Shown here: positions 43,589-54,984 of the stretch, one piece after another
How positions within the stretch are numbered: position 1 is the first letter of the stretch
How the letters are laid out: every line of letters begins with the position of its first letter
Position numbers and translations under genes: made by a program
Notes under the pieces: model-generated
The model's input: the letters and a program-made list of their open reading frames with translations, nothing else
Told to the model about the DNA's origin: nothing
Database searches by the model: none
Assembly (NCBI GenBank): GCA_015680685.1
Contig: MNCI01006587.1
Coordinates: 189,572 to 253,571 of the forward strand
DNA: 64,000 nucleotides
Reading direction: 5' to 3'
DNA from: Gnetum montanum
Taxonomy: Eukaryota; Streptophyta; Gnetopsida; Gnetales; Gnetaceae

Positions 43589-46417
43589 ATGGCACCCAAA
43601 TCGAGGCATCCAAGGGGTGAAGGACCATCACAACCGAGGGACAAGCGCCCATGCACAGGAAGGGGATGAGGCATGCAATAGCCAAAGCATACGGAGGGCT
43701 CTCATGCAACTAGCCCCCTCTACGAAGGACCTGATGTGGAATCTATCCATCAAATTCTCAAAAAGGATATTCCCAGTGAGCAATCACAAGGGGATGAGAC
43801 TCCAGGGATAGCACCACAACTTGAGGTCACCTTGACCTAGGCTTGTCTTGATGCTATCAAGCCACACAAAGTGCAACGGATGGTCCTCTAAGAGCTAAAC
43901 TTTGGATCATTCCTCGACAATGCTCCAGCAGATGTAAGGCTTCAACTACAAAGCTCTCCGATGTGGCCAATCATCACAACCAGTGGTGAATGGTAATTAG
44001 GAGAGACCTAACTCTTCTGGATGAATTGACAACCAAGGTCCAGAGTAAGGATCAAGGACATTTATGTTTCTTACACTGCTAAGGCAATAGCATAAGCTCT
44101 AGGGTTGCTAGAGACCAAACCAGATGTGGTGGAGATTCCAAAACAAGTCGACCCTGAGGTAAAGGCGGAATGAACCAAATGGTGCTATGGGGTAGAGTGC
44201 AAGGAGTTTGGCTCTTTGACCATGATGAAGAGGGTATACTCAAAGATCGCATCTTACCACTTGAACCCAATGGTAAGACCCAACAAAATCACAGCTTTCT
44301 CCACTCGTGCATGTGCCACCTTGAGTGGGAAATTCCCAATGAGCCTTCCATAGTTGTTATTCTTGGAGATTGAAAAGAGGTTCGCTGAAAGCGAACGTGG
44401 AAGAAGAGCTCTTCCCTTTCCCTGCCTAATCTGGAAGTTGTGCAAATGGGCAAGGATAGCACAATACTCCAATGATATAATCCAGCATGCCCCGATTGCC
44501 TCTTGGCAGGAAATGATGAAGGATAAAACTCCTGCCACCACACAGACAGAGGAGGAGTAGCAACCACCTCCACCACCTGCATAAACAACAAGGTCGGGTT
44601 CGCAAATCATAGTAAAACACATCCGCGAGATTCGACAAATGCTCTTAAGCCAGTAAGAGCAATCTAGCAAGACTAGTAGAGAAGAAGAGCCACCTGGAGT
44701 GAGTGGCTCGATCAGTTAGCTTACTTGAAAGAGAAGGGTTGATGTTCTTCTCAGCCCAAACGCAAGTGCCTACACGAATAGATCCTAGTGTCCAAGAGGT
44801 GATAGTATCAACCCAACAGCTATTTCCCAAAATCTCTGGGAATGCTGCTACCTTCTCCGTACACTTGGAAGATGGTGAAGGGGCAACAGTCTTGGTGATG
44901 CAGCACCAAGACAAGAGATTGTGGCCGAAATGGTTGCTGATACAATTACTACAGCTCTCAAACCACCGGTGGCACCTATACCAGATATTCATGGACTTCA
45001 AGATGTAAAGGCATCTATTGGAACCTCACGTAGCAAGATCGATGTAGCACAACATGAGAAATTTTTGGACAGACTGGTGGGAACTGGGCAACCACTTTCA
45101 GATGTCTTTGACCTACCGGACAACATCACTGCAACCCAGTCAGAGCTACTCTCGGCAAGGGGTAAGAGCCTCATTTTGGAAGGGCAACTCAAAACTGCTC
45201 AAGCTGCCTATCAACTCTTGGCAACAGAAGTGGCCCAACTAAGAACCCAACTTGCCAATCCAACTCTCCTCAACTATGAAATCATAAGAGATGAAGCTTT
45301 TCAACAGCTTCAAACTAAACTTCAAATAATTAAGGATGAGCAAGAGTTGACGATCTTTGATAAGTCCTTGGCAGACGTTCAAGCATATACTTTAAACAAG
45401 GACTTGATGGAGGTTCACCAGGAGAACGTTAGGTTGACCATGAAGGTTCATCGCCTGCGTAATGTTGGTGTGAAAAATGAGCACATGAAAAACTTTATCC
45501 ACCAACAGTAGGAAGAGCTAGCCAAGGTGAATGTTGATGTGAGAAGGTTGGCAGCTGAGAACTGAAATCTGTCCATGGAGGAGGTTTAGGCTTTGCGACA
45601 AAAATCTACCATCGAAATCACCACTTGGAAGAATGAGGCCCTAAAGTTTGAAAAAATCAAGAATCATTACAAGGACCAAGTGGAACTGCAAAAGAAAGTA
45701 AATGAGAAGCAGATTCAAGTCACGAAGGCCAAAATGAACCAAGTGCTCCAATAGCTCCAAGAAGGAGGCGAGGTATGGCAACCTATATTTGATGGGTTGA
45801 ATGCCTATAATCAAGCTGAAATCTACCTTAAGAAGCTACAGATTGAGGAAATAATAGAATATATGGAGCTTGCCAACCTACGCTATGCAAACTTAGCTAT
45901 GCTCATAGCCGGGAGACCGCGGTCAAAATTGGAAAAGCAAGTGGTCGCCTCATATTCTCTATACAAGGGTGAGTTTCAGGCACATAAAGCAACAAAGCAA
46001 AAATTGAAAATAGCAAACGCAGTACTTGAGGTTCTCCACACAAGTTTTGAAGGACAACGTGCGATCACGCAAAACTTGGCCAATCGAATGAATGACTACC
46101 AGTAGCTGCAGACATCAATTCAAGCATTCGACATCGAATGGAAGCAGTCTGCAACCTAGTTTGTCAACCTAAAAGAACTCTTCCTGATGCTGCCATGCCC
46201 TTGGGAGGTTCCAGTTCTAGCACACATTGGTGAAGCTGCCTGGACAGTGAATGATCCCAAAAGCAAAGAAGAAAAAATGAGGGCTCTCTTGGAGGCTTTC
46301 CAGCTACCTCTAGAAGTTGCAGCTACTATGGGATAGCCATCATTCATGCCACTGCCATCGCATGGGCCAGAGGCTGGTGAAGGTCTATTGGAACCACCAC
46401 CCCCAGGGACGGTGTGA
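43589..46417 (+). pseudogene. G envelope-position ORF (Athila-type), one frame with many stops
   Basis: One frame runs from ATG 43589 to TGA 46415-46417, about 940 codons, interrupted by roughly twenty stops, mostly TAG, TAA or TGA single changes. A frameshift pair may exist at 44700-44880. The middle (about 44260-44460: SYHLNPMVRPNKITAFSTRA, RRALPFPCLIWKLCKWA) resembles the 'putative plant transposon protein' domain found after pol in Athila-like elements. From 45140 to 46105 heptad-rich helices predict a coiled coil (QLKTAQAAYQLLATEVAQLR). The tail is Pro-rich. I see no clear signal peptide or membrane segment. Such ORFs are called envelope-like by position; the function is unproven. Confidence 0.65.
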
Positions 46418-46667
46418 TCTTCTCCAACAATTTTGTGTATCATTCTATATGGTAGAGACTCCAGGACCAGCAAGGTGTTCAATTTTGTCTCTGAACACCA
46501 CCATTTATTGTAACTTGCCCTTCTCTATAACTCAAGCACTTGGTAAAATTAGTGTTGAGTCATGTGTGTGTCATGTATGTCAAGTCATGTGCATTGTAAA
46601 TAAAAGTCGATACCTTCCAAGTTCTAAGAGGAACTTGAGGACGCATTTTTACTTAGTTGTGGGGCTA
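46418..46667 (+). other. G 3' untranslated region
   Basis: Short non-coding stretch. The last bases before the LTR (TTGTGGGGCTA) recall the GGGGCTA end of the E2 polypurine tract, but the tract itself is poor. Confidence 0.5.
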
Positions 46668-47585
46668 TGACGAAGTCTTTTATGGTTGCTGCGTCTACTA
46701 GGCTACGTATATGGGACCCCGTATACGTAGCTGCATTGATGCAGCCCCGTATACATGGCCCCATCGACGCATCCTTCCATGCGTCAACATGGCCCCGTTT
46801 ACGCGGCACCTATTTCATCCTATAAATAAGAGGGACTTCTACCTCATTGAGGCATCTTTTAGTCAATTGTAGCAAAGCTCTTACAGTTTGTTCCCATAGG
46901 AGATAGAATATTTTCCAAGTGCCCCTAGTAGATGTAAGAAAAGTGACTGGCTCTTTATTCAAGGGTTGATGTATCTGAGCCCATTGGTGTGACGGCAATA
47001 AATACGAACTCTTCAAGAATTCCTTGCAACATTTGGACTTAGTTATTTATTGCATTCAATAGCTTAATATTTATATTCTTTGATAATTACTTAAGTTTCT
47101 CTTATTATTAGTTTAATCACTATCATTCATTCATAGTTCATAGAAACCATAAGTATGACCATCTCGAACGCAATCCCAACACTTGGTAACCCAGTGACGC
47201 TTAACGTTTGGTAGCCCAGTAGTGTTTAGGGGATGCTTAGAACATGCACGAAAGATGGGATTGGATACTTATGCTAGGAATAGTTAGAATACAAATTAGG
47301 ATAATTATAAATTAGATAATAGTTCATTCCTTACCTTACATACCTTAATTAGACGCCAAAAAGATAAAGTAAAAGCTATAAAAATTGTTAGCCTTAATCT
47401 CACTTAACCATCGCAAGAAGAACATCACAAGTGAGATTAGGAAGACAATGACCGTTCTAACCTAAGGTTTTACTGGTTAGGGTCTAGTGTATGTTAAGTG
47501 CTTACAGTCTACGGAATTCGATCGAGTCATGTGTGAATGCCCGTGATTCATATGGTTGGGCATAGGCGTACCTAGTCGCTCATCA
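46668..47585 (+). repeat. G 3' LTR
   Basis: Copy of 28443-29360, start TGACGAAGTC, end GTCGCTCATCA. TATA box 46821-46828. It is followed by CCCTC, the target-duplication partner of CCCCC at 28438-28442. Confidence 0.92.
46821..46828 (+). promoter_or_regulatory. TATA box in G 3' LTR
   Basis: TATAAATA, aligned with 28596. Confidence 0.55.
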
Positions 47586-49750
47586 CCCTCCTAGAAGGGG
47601 GGTGGGGATGGGGGGAGGGGGCTCAACATGGGAACAAGGAGGTAACTTCAAAAACTAATCAAAAAGCCTTAAGATTGACAACTTTTGATCTTGGGTGATG
47701 CCTTGCAGCATTGGCAACCTTAGGAATGCACATGCATGCCCAAAACTAATCAAAATTTGTCAATTTTTAACCCCTTGGAATCCTCCACACTAACATACCC
47801 CTTGGAGGGGGCTTAGCATGAAAACAAGGGAGCAACCCTTAAAAACCTAAAACTAGACTTAAAACTAATAACTTTTGATCTTGGGTGATGCCTAACAGCA
47901 TTGATAACCTCAAAAATGCACATGGATGTCCAAAACTGATCAAAATTTATCAAAAATTAGCTCTTTGGAATCCTTCACACTAACATACCCCATGGAGGGG
48001 GGGCTCAATGTGGAAACAAGGGGGTAACTCTTAAAAACCTAAAAATGGCCTTAAAATTGACAAGTTTCAATCTTAGGTAGCGTCTGGTAGCACTAGAAAC
48101 TTTGGGAATGCACATGCATGCCTAACATTGATCAAAATTTGTTAAAAATCAACCCCTTATAACCCTCCATGTTGACATACCCTCCTAAAGGGGGAACTCA
48201 ATATGGAAATAAGGATTAACTTCAAAAACTAATCAAAAAGCCTTAAGATTGATAAATTTTGATCTTAGGTGATGCCCAGCAACCCTAAGAATGCACATGC
48301 ATGTCCAAAACTAATCAAAATTTGTCAATTTTCAACCCCTTGGAATCCTTCACATTGACATACCCACCTAAAGGTGAACATGGAAACAAGGGGTTAACCC
48401 TTAAAAACCTAAACATGGCCTTAAAATTGACAAGTTTCAATCTTGGATAGTGTCTAGCAGCACTAGCAACCTTGGGAATGCACATGCATGCCCAAAACTT
48501 ATCAAAATTTGTCAAAAATCAGCCCCTTGAAATCCTCCACACTGACATACTCCCTAGAGGGGGGGCTTAACATGGAAATAATGGGGTAACTTCAAAAACT
48601 AATCAAAAGCCATGAGATTGACAACTTTGATCTTGGGTGATGCCCAATAGCACCAGCAACCCTAGGAATGCACATGCATGTCCAAAACTAATCAAAATTT
48701 GTTAAAAATTAGCCCCTTGGAATCCTCCACATTAACATACCCCTTAGAAGGGGGGAGAGGGGGCTTAGTGTGGAAACAAGAGGGCAACTTCAAAAACTAC
48801 TTAAAAGACTTAAGATTAACAACTTGATCTTGGGTGATGCCCAGCAGCACCGACAACCCCAGGAATAAACATGCATGGCCAAAACTAATCAAAATTTATC
48901 AATTTTCAACCCCTTAGAATCCTCCATGTTGACATACCCCATGGAAGGGGCCCTTAGCCTAGAAACAAGGGGGTAACCCTTAAAAACATAAAAATAACCT
49001 TAAAACTGACAAGTTTTGCTCTTTGATAGTGTCCAGTAGCACCAAAAACCCTAGGAATGAACACGCATGCTCAAAATTTGTCAAAAATTAGCCCCTTGAA
49101 ATCCTTCATGCTAACATACCTCCTTGGAGTAGGGGCTCAGCATGGAAATAAAGGGGTAACCCTTAAAAACATAAAAATAGCATGAAAACTAACAATTTTT
49201 TATCTTGGATAGTGTCCAACAACACTGGCAACCTTGGGAATGCACATGTGTGCCCAAAATTCATCAAAATTTGTCCAAAATCAACCCCTTGGAATTTTCC
49301 ATGTTGACATACTTCCTTGGAGGGGGTGCTCAATGTGAAAACAAGGGAGCAGCTTCAAAAACTAATCAAAAAACCTTAAGATTAACAACTTTTGATCTTG
49401 GGCAATGTCCAGTAGCACCAACAACACCAGGAATGCACATGCATGCCCAAAATTGATCAAAAGCTGTCAATTTTTAACCCCTTAGAATCCTCCACACTAA
49501 CATACACCCCCCCCCCCCCCCCCCCCCCAGAGGGGAGCTTAGTCTAGAAACAATGGATAACCTATAAAATTAATAAAATAACCCTAAAATTAACAAATTT
49601 TAGTCTTGTGCAATGCCTGGCAACACCGGTAACCCTAGGATTGCACATGCATGTCCAAAACTAACCAAAATTCATCAAAACTCAACCCCTTAGAACCATC
49701 CACACTAGCATACCTCCTAAAGGGGGGGCTCAATGTAGAATCTCCAAAAC
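47586..49750 (+). repeat. E2 tandem array, unit about 190 bases, 11 to 12 copies
   Basis: Landmark ACATAC(CCC) occurs at 47793, 47983, 48175, 48358, 48545, 48735, 48932, 49114, 49307, 49500 and 49708, giving spacings of 182-208 bases. Each unit holds AACCCCTTGGAATCCTCCACACTAACATACCCC-like wording, a G-rich block, TTGATCTTGGGTGATGCCCAGCAGCAC and AATGCACATGCATGCCCAAAACT. A 22-base C run (49507-49528) sits in one unit. The short readings in it are not genes. Element G inserted at its left edge. Confidence 0.9.
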
Positions 49751-50370
49751 TCTTGTTTTTTAGGCCCAAACATCCCAGAAACAACCTTGACTAATGCCCA
49801 AACCCATCTAACAGCCTTGTGGCCCTAAACCATGGCCCGCTAAGGCCTAAAACTAGAAAAACCTAATCCTTTTTTGACCTATATTAGCCAAGTTTAACCA
49901 TATGTAACATGCTTTGCTTGATGTTTCAACTAGTTTTTGGCCTTATGTTGCATTGTTAACCCTTATAACCTTCTTTTATCCTTTTACATAGCCTTATACT
50001 TCCTTTATTTATTTTCTTTGTCTTTGTTTGGTGTCAAATAGTAGAGTTTGACCTTCCCTGCCCACTGTTTGGCACCATGGCTTTATGGCCTACCAAGGCC
50101 TAAAATTGGCAAAATGATAACCCTTGTTGACCAATTGTAGCCTTATTCCTTTGTTTGACCATTACTCTACCCCTATTGTACTTTGTTTGCTTGCTTGTGC
50201 CTTATTTATAGCCTTTTATGATCTTCTTTGCGCTAGAACAGAACATATTTGCATGATTTTTATAGCATTTTAAGCATTATTTATTAATGTTTACCCAAGT
50301 GCCACTTAATATGATTTTGGTTGACATGAAAAATTAAAGTATGAGTACCTAGGAGCTAATTAGTCTACCT
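49751..50370 (+). other. E2 spacer before RT
   Basis: Non-coding, with scattered GGCCTAAAACTAG/GGCCTAAAATTGG units (49825-49860, 50085-50110), the same core as the other Tat-like arrays. In Ogre-type relatives an intron separates protease from RT; a splice acceptor was not settled here. Confidence 0.5.
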
Positions 50371-51570
50371 TTGAGCCAAAATGAGCCTCATGGTGATGTA
50401 GAACAACATATTGATCCTAATTTCCTAGATCTTAAGCTTGAGAGTCTTGTCGACTGCATAGCCTCAATAGAGAAATGTCTAGAATGGCCTAAAAACATAG
50501 TCAAAACCCTTGACTTAGAGGCAAGTGACATAACTAAAGACTCTCTGGTTGAGATTCCTATCACAATGCATAGTGGTGAGGAGAAAGCCCTTAAACTAAG
50601 TTTCTCATTGGAACCTCAATAGGCTCAAGACATTACCAAGGTCCTACAAGGCAACATTAAGGCCTTTGCTTGGTGATATGAAGATATGCCAGGCCTAGAC
50701 CCATGCTTAGTACAACATAACATCATACTAGACCCTAGCATTAGACTAATTAAGTAAAAAGTACATAAGATAAGACCTGATTTGGCCTTGGTAATTTGTG
50801 ATGAGATCTTGAAGCTCTATCAAGCTAGTTTTATTAGGGTTGCTGACTATGCAAAATGGGTTTTCAACATAGTGGTAGTCCCTAAGAAAAATGGGAGTAT
50901 TCATATTTGCATCAATTTCTGAGACCTAAATAAAGAAACTATCAAAAATAACTTTCCATTACCTAGTATTAATTAGCTTATCAATACCATGGCTAGACAT
51001 GCCTTATTGTCCTTTATGGATGAGTTCTTAGGATACAACCAGATTAGGACCAACCTAGAGCACCAACTTAGCATGACCTTTATGGCCCCTTTGGGAACCT
51101 TTTGCTACATTATGATGTCCTTTGGCCTTAAGAATGTAGGGGCAACTTATCAATGAACCATGACTTATATCTTTAGTGATTACATGCTAGGTTTGCTTAA
51201 TGATTACATGGACAAAATAGCTCTTAAGTTCAAGGAGGCTAGTAACCATGTTAATGACCTAGATCTTATGCTTAAATGGTGCCTCAAATATGAGCTTAGG
51301 CTCAATCCTAAGAAGTGTGTCTTTAGTGTTAAGACTAGTAAGATGCTTGGCTTTGTAGTATCTGAAGTAGGGATACCTATCAATCCTAATAAGATTAAGG
51401 CCATATCCAAATTAGTAGTGCCCAAAAACCTTAAGGAGCTTTGAGGATTAGAAGGCATATTACAATTTATTCATAGGTTTATCACTAGGCTTACAAATAA
51501 ATTGCAGCCCATGTAACATTTTCTTAAGAAAGGGGTTCACTATGAGTGGACAGCTCAATGCTACGAGGCC
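50371..51570 (+). pseudogene. E2 reverse transcriptase, broken
   Basis: A pre-RT segment (IPITMHSGEEKALKLSFSLE; YEDMPGLDP near 50680) leads into the RT: KWVFNIVVVPKKNGSIHICINF (50857-50922), NNFPLPSIN, SFMDEFLGYNQI (51010-51045), MAPLGTFCY and MMSFGLKNVGATYQ (51086-51156). The catalytic box reads NDYMDKIALK (about 51202-51230): the second Asp of YxDD is Lys, so the enzyme is dead even apart from its stops. The thumb and connection follow (ELRLNPKKCVFSV, GFVVSEVGI). The stops are TAG, TAA and TGA at places where relatives have Gln, Arg or Trp. Confidence 0.87.
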
Positions 51571-52400
51571 TTTAAAAACCTTAAGTAAGATTTGACACAA
51601 CTACCAACAATCTATCCTCAGCAAGAGGATAGACCCTTTTACATCTACATGGCCATCTCTGACACATCCATTGCCTCTCTACTTCGTTAGAAACAAGATG
51701 ATGCAGCAGAAATGCCTATATACTATCATAGCCATGCATTAGTTGTTCACAGAACCTGATACATTGAAGTGAAGAAGTATTATCTAGCACTATTATTCTC
51801 ATTGAAGAAGTGGAGACACTACCTCTTCATAAGCCAAGTCAATGCCATTTGCAAAGATAACATGCTCAAAGCCATAATGACAAATATTTATGAGAGTAGC
51901 CATATAGCTTGATGGAAAGCCATAACCATAGAGTTTGATCTTCATTACATCTCTCAATCATCAAAAAAAGGTCAAGCTATAGTTGTACAACTCACAGTTT
52001 CACCTATTGATGACCAAGTATCCATAGATCCTGAGCTCCCTAATGAGCATATTAATACTATTAGCCAAGTGCCTAAGGGTTATGAGGTAGTCATGCACTT
52101 TGACAAAGCTTCAACTACCCATGGGATGAGTGCTACTACCATCATAACATTCCCATCTAGTCAAATCCATCCTTTTACCTATTGTTTTGAGTTCTTGTGT
52201 ACCAAAAACATAACGGAGTATAAGGATTTGATCAGGGAAATGATGGTAGCTCATGACCGAGGAATTAGATGCTTAGTAATTAGAGGTGATTCTTGACTTG
52301 TGGTTAACCAAGTAATAGAAGTATATGCATGCAAAGCCAAACACTTACAACCATACTATGACATAGGAAAACAATTGTTATAATAGTTTGCAAACGTTAA
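51571..52400 (+). pseudogene. E2 RNase H and second (archaeal-type) RNase H
   Basis: The first RNase H, 51575-51990: PFYIYMAISDTSIASLL, then YIEVKKYYLALLFSLKKWRHYL. The second, 52069-52310: a free-standing RNase H fold, GYEVVMHFDKASTTHGMSATTIITF, NITEYKDLIREMMVAHDRGIRCLVIRGDS, with catalytic D (HFDKA), E (TEYKDL) and D (GDS) still visible, then VNQV. Having two RNase H domains between RT and integrase is diagnostic of Tat-lineage (Ogre, Retand, Grande) elements. Stops occur in both. These domains remove the RNA template and process primers during reverse transcription. Confidence 0.87.
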
Positions 52401-52559
52401 ATATCTAGCATGTACCCCAAAACAAGAATGCCATAGCCAATGCAATTGCAACATTAGCTCTCAGTGTGACACCACATGTGTTTAGTATGTTGTCCACCTT
52501 AACTATGGACTATGCTATTCCCATCACACAAAACACTAAAGATACCTTTGTAGCTATCA

Positions 52560-53818
52560 TCCATATTGCTCCTACCAAGGAGTAGTATGATGATATCAAA
52601 TTTTATCTTATGCATGGTGAATCTTCACAAGGCCTGACTACTGCCTAAAAGGATGTTGTATGAAAAAGATCGAAGGAGTATGTCATTATAGGTGATAACA
52701 CATTATGTCGATGATCCTATGATGGTATATTACTAAAGTGCTTAGGTAAAATCAAAGCTAGAATAGTCCTAGAGGAGGACCACAAGGGTGTTTTTGGAGG
52801 ACATATAGGACCAAGAGCTATGACTACTAAGATTAGGTGGGTATTGGCCCCATATGGAAAGTGACTACATGTAAAAGGTTAAGCATTTGGACACATGTCA
52901 ATGACATAGCAACCTTATACATATATCACTGACAAACTTACATACAACTTAGATCACTTGGCTATTTCAATGATGGGGGTTAGATATCATTGGACCTATA
53001 ACACCCAAGTCTTCTGCAAATCATAACTTCATCATCACTGCAACCAAATACTTTACAAAGTGCATTAAGGCTATTCCCTTAAGGAAGACTACATCTGAAC
53101 AAGTTTGTAAATTTATCTTAGATGACATTGTAGCCCATTTTGGCATACCCATGACCATAGTTATGGATAATGGACAATAATTTAGTAGCCACAAAATGAA
53201 AGATTTCTGTCACAACTTAGGCATTAAGCATTCTTTCTTGTCACCTTATTATCCTTAGGCCAACAAACAAGCAAAGGTAAGCAACAAGGCCATTATTATC
53301 TTATTAAAAAAGATTCTCAATAATAGCAGGCATAAATGGCATGAGCAGCTTGTCCATGTGCTATGGACTTATAGAACAACTTATTACATGGTAACTGAAG
53401 TAACCCCTTATAGCTTGGTGTATGGTTTTGAAGCTGGTTTATGTCTTGAATTGCAGGTGCCCTCACTTTGAGTAGCCTTAACTAACTTCATCAACAATGA
53501 GTAAAACAAGCAGTTGTGGACAATGGCCCTAGACTCACTGGAGGAACAATGTATGCAAGAGCTTCCTCACATTGAACATTATTAAGAGAGGTAGAAGTGT
53601 GAGCATCACCATGACTTGACAAAGCGTAAGATCAAGGAAGTTGACCTAGTCCTCAAAGCTATCCATGAGCATTTGGATAAATTCTTAGCCAATTGGGAAG
53701 GGCCCTTCCTAGTCACCAAAGCTTATGGTAATAGAGCATTTAGGGTAGCCAACATGGACAAGAATGAGCTAGATAATTTGATCAATCATTCCTATCTAAA
53801 GTCATATTACATGTAGCT
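52560..53818 (+). pseudogene. E2 integrase, broken
   Basis: The N-terminal zinc-binding part is blurred (52740-52930). The core follows in shifting frames: NHNFIITATKYF and the CIKAIPL stretch (53020-53080), the AHFGIP segment near 53145, and NKAIIILLKKILNNSRHKWHEQL (53284-53352). A readable C-terminal part (53616-53816) has FLANWEGPFLVTKAYGNRAFRVANMD, the usual GPF(L/V)V-type strand region, ending SYLKSYYM and TAG at 53814-53816. It would join element cDNA to the chromosome. Multiple frameshifts. Confidence 0.82.
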
Positions 53819-54969
53819 AATGGTCATTAATAAGAGAGCCTACTCTAAAGTGGCCTTTTGAGGCCTTAAACTAGCAACACAGCTTGCCAAGGCCTAAAAC
53901 TGGTAACGCCATAGCCTACTGAGGCCTTAAACCAGCATCACAACCTGCCAAGCCTTAAATTAGCATCATAATCTGCTAAGTCTCTAAACTAGCATCATGG
54001 TACGCTATGACCTTAAATTGGTACCATAGCCTACCAGGGCTTTAAACTGGTACCATGGTCCACCATGGCCTTAAACTAGCAATCTTTATGTGGCCAATAT
54101 ATGCATTGTAATGATTTAACATGATTTGTTTACTTGGTTTTCTTGTCCTTTTCAAGTTGTGTTTACAGGATGAAGTCTAGGATCATTGCAAAGTTGCAAC
54201 TCATTATAGTGGCAAATCACCACATGACCTTGATAAACAAGATTCGATGAGTTTGTCCTACTATGTCAAGAGTACTTGTACCATTGCTCTCCCTCTAACA
54301 TCACTCCTTGAGCCAAATCCTGTAGCCTAATGATAACCTTCCCTACCCTAAGCAATTATGTTGGCCTATGTTCATGCACTATAACCATATGATATGTCCT
54401 TAGCATGCTCCATACTCAAGCCCACTTGAATGTAAGATAATTTATTTAGTAGGAAAACCATTAAGGCCATCGAGCATAATGCTTCTTGTTCGATGGGATA
54501 ACTCTCAAGTCCACTAAGTGTAATGCAACTCACTTGGCAAGAAAACTATGTTAAACTAGCCCTAGTAATCAAACCCAATGAAGGTTTCACCCCACAAAAA
54601 AATGAGGGAGAAGCAAATTTCCAAGGAGCCAAATGGCCAAAGAAGCCTCAAAGCTTAGTAGCTGAAGAGCTATTGAAGTGAAGTGGTTGGTTCCTCAAAC
54701 GCATTTTCCAAGTAACCAACACTTAAAAATATGTTAGTATCACACTACAACCATGGTGACAACACTTGGAATGCATCTTTAGCCTCTATGACCATCTCCC
54801 TAATTACCACTACCATGCCTTTATCATAGCCCAATCCCATCATCACAAGCACTCTTCAACATGGTTTTACATGATTGGATTAAGTGCAGAGATGGGACAT
54901 TGGTGGTGGACCTATAGTGGTATTTTGTATTCTTTGTCGGTGCCTCTTGAGTTAATCCTCTAAACACTA
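53819..54969 (+). other. E2 3' untranslated region with array
   Basis: From about 53840 to 54085 there are irregular units of about 30 bases (GGCCTTAAACTAGCA.CA, GGCCTTAAATTGGTACCATGG). AGTTGTGTTTACAGGATGA at 54154-54172 is shared with E1. The rest to the polypurine tract is non-coding; short readings at 54766-55033 have no support. Confidence 0.65.
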
Positions 54970-54984
54970 ACAAAGAGGGGCTAA
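54970..54984 (+). promoter_or_regulatory. E2 polypurine tract
   Basis: ACAAAGAGGGGCTAA directly before TGAAACACC; parallels E1 22741-22755. Confidence 0.7.

Larger units (their letters stand above)
28443..47585 (+). mobile_element. Element G: Athila-like element lacking RT/RNase H/integrase, host of H
   Basis: Paired LTRs (28443-29360, 46668-47585) with matching ends, and a tRNA-Asp-type primer-binding site at 29362-29380. Flanks are CCCCC and CCCTC, a near-perfect target duplication in a C-rich repeat. The internal region is collinear with element F: start of leader, end of gag (39503 on), protease (40840-41460), 3' leader (41600-42560), then an envelope-position ORF (43589-46417). Two large parts are missing: early gag, where H sits, and about 2.7 kb of pol at 41561-41571. 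A 662-base sequencing gap falls in late gag. Confidence 0.88.
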
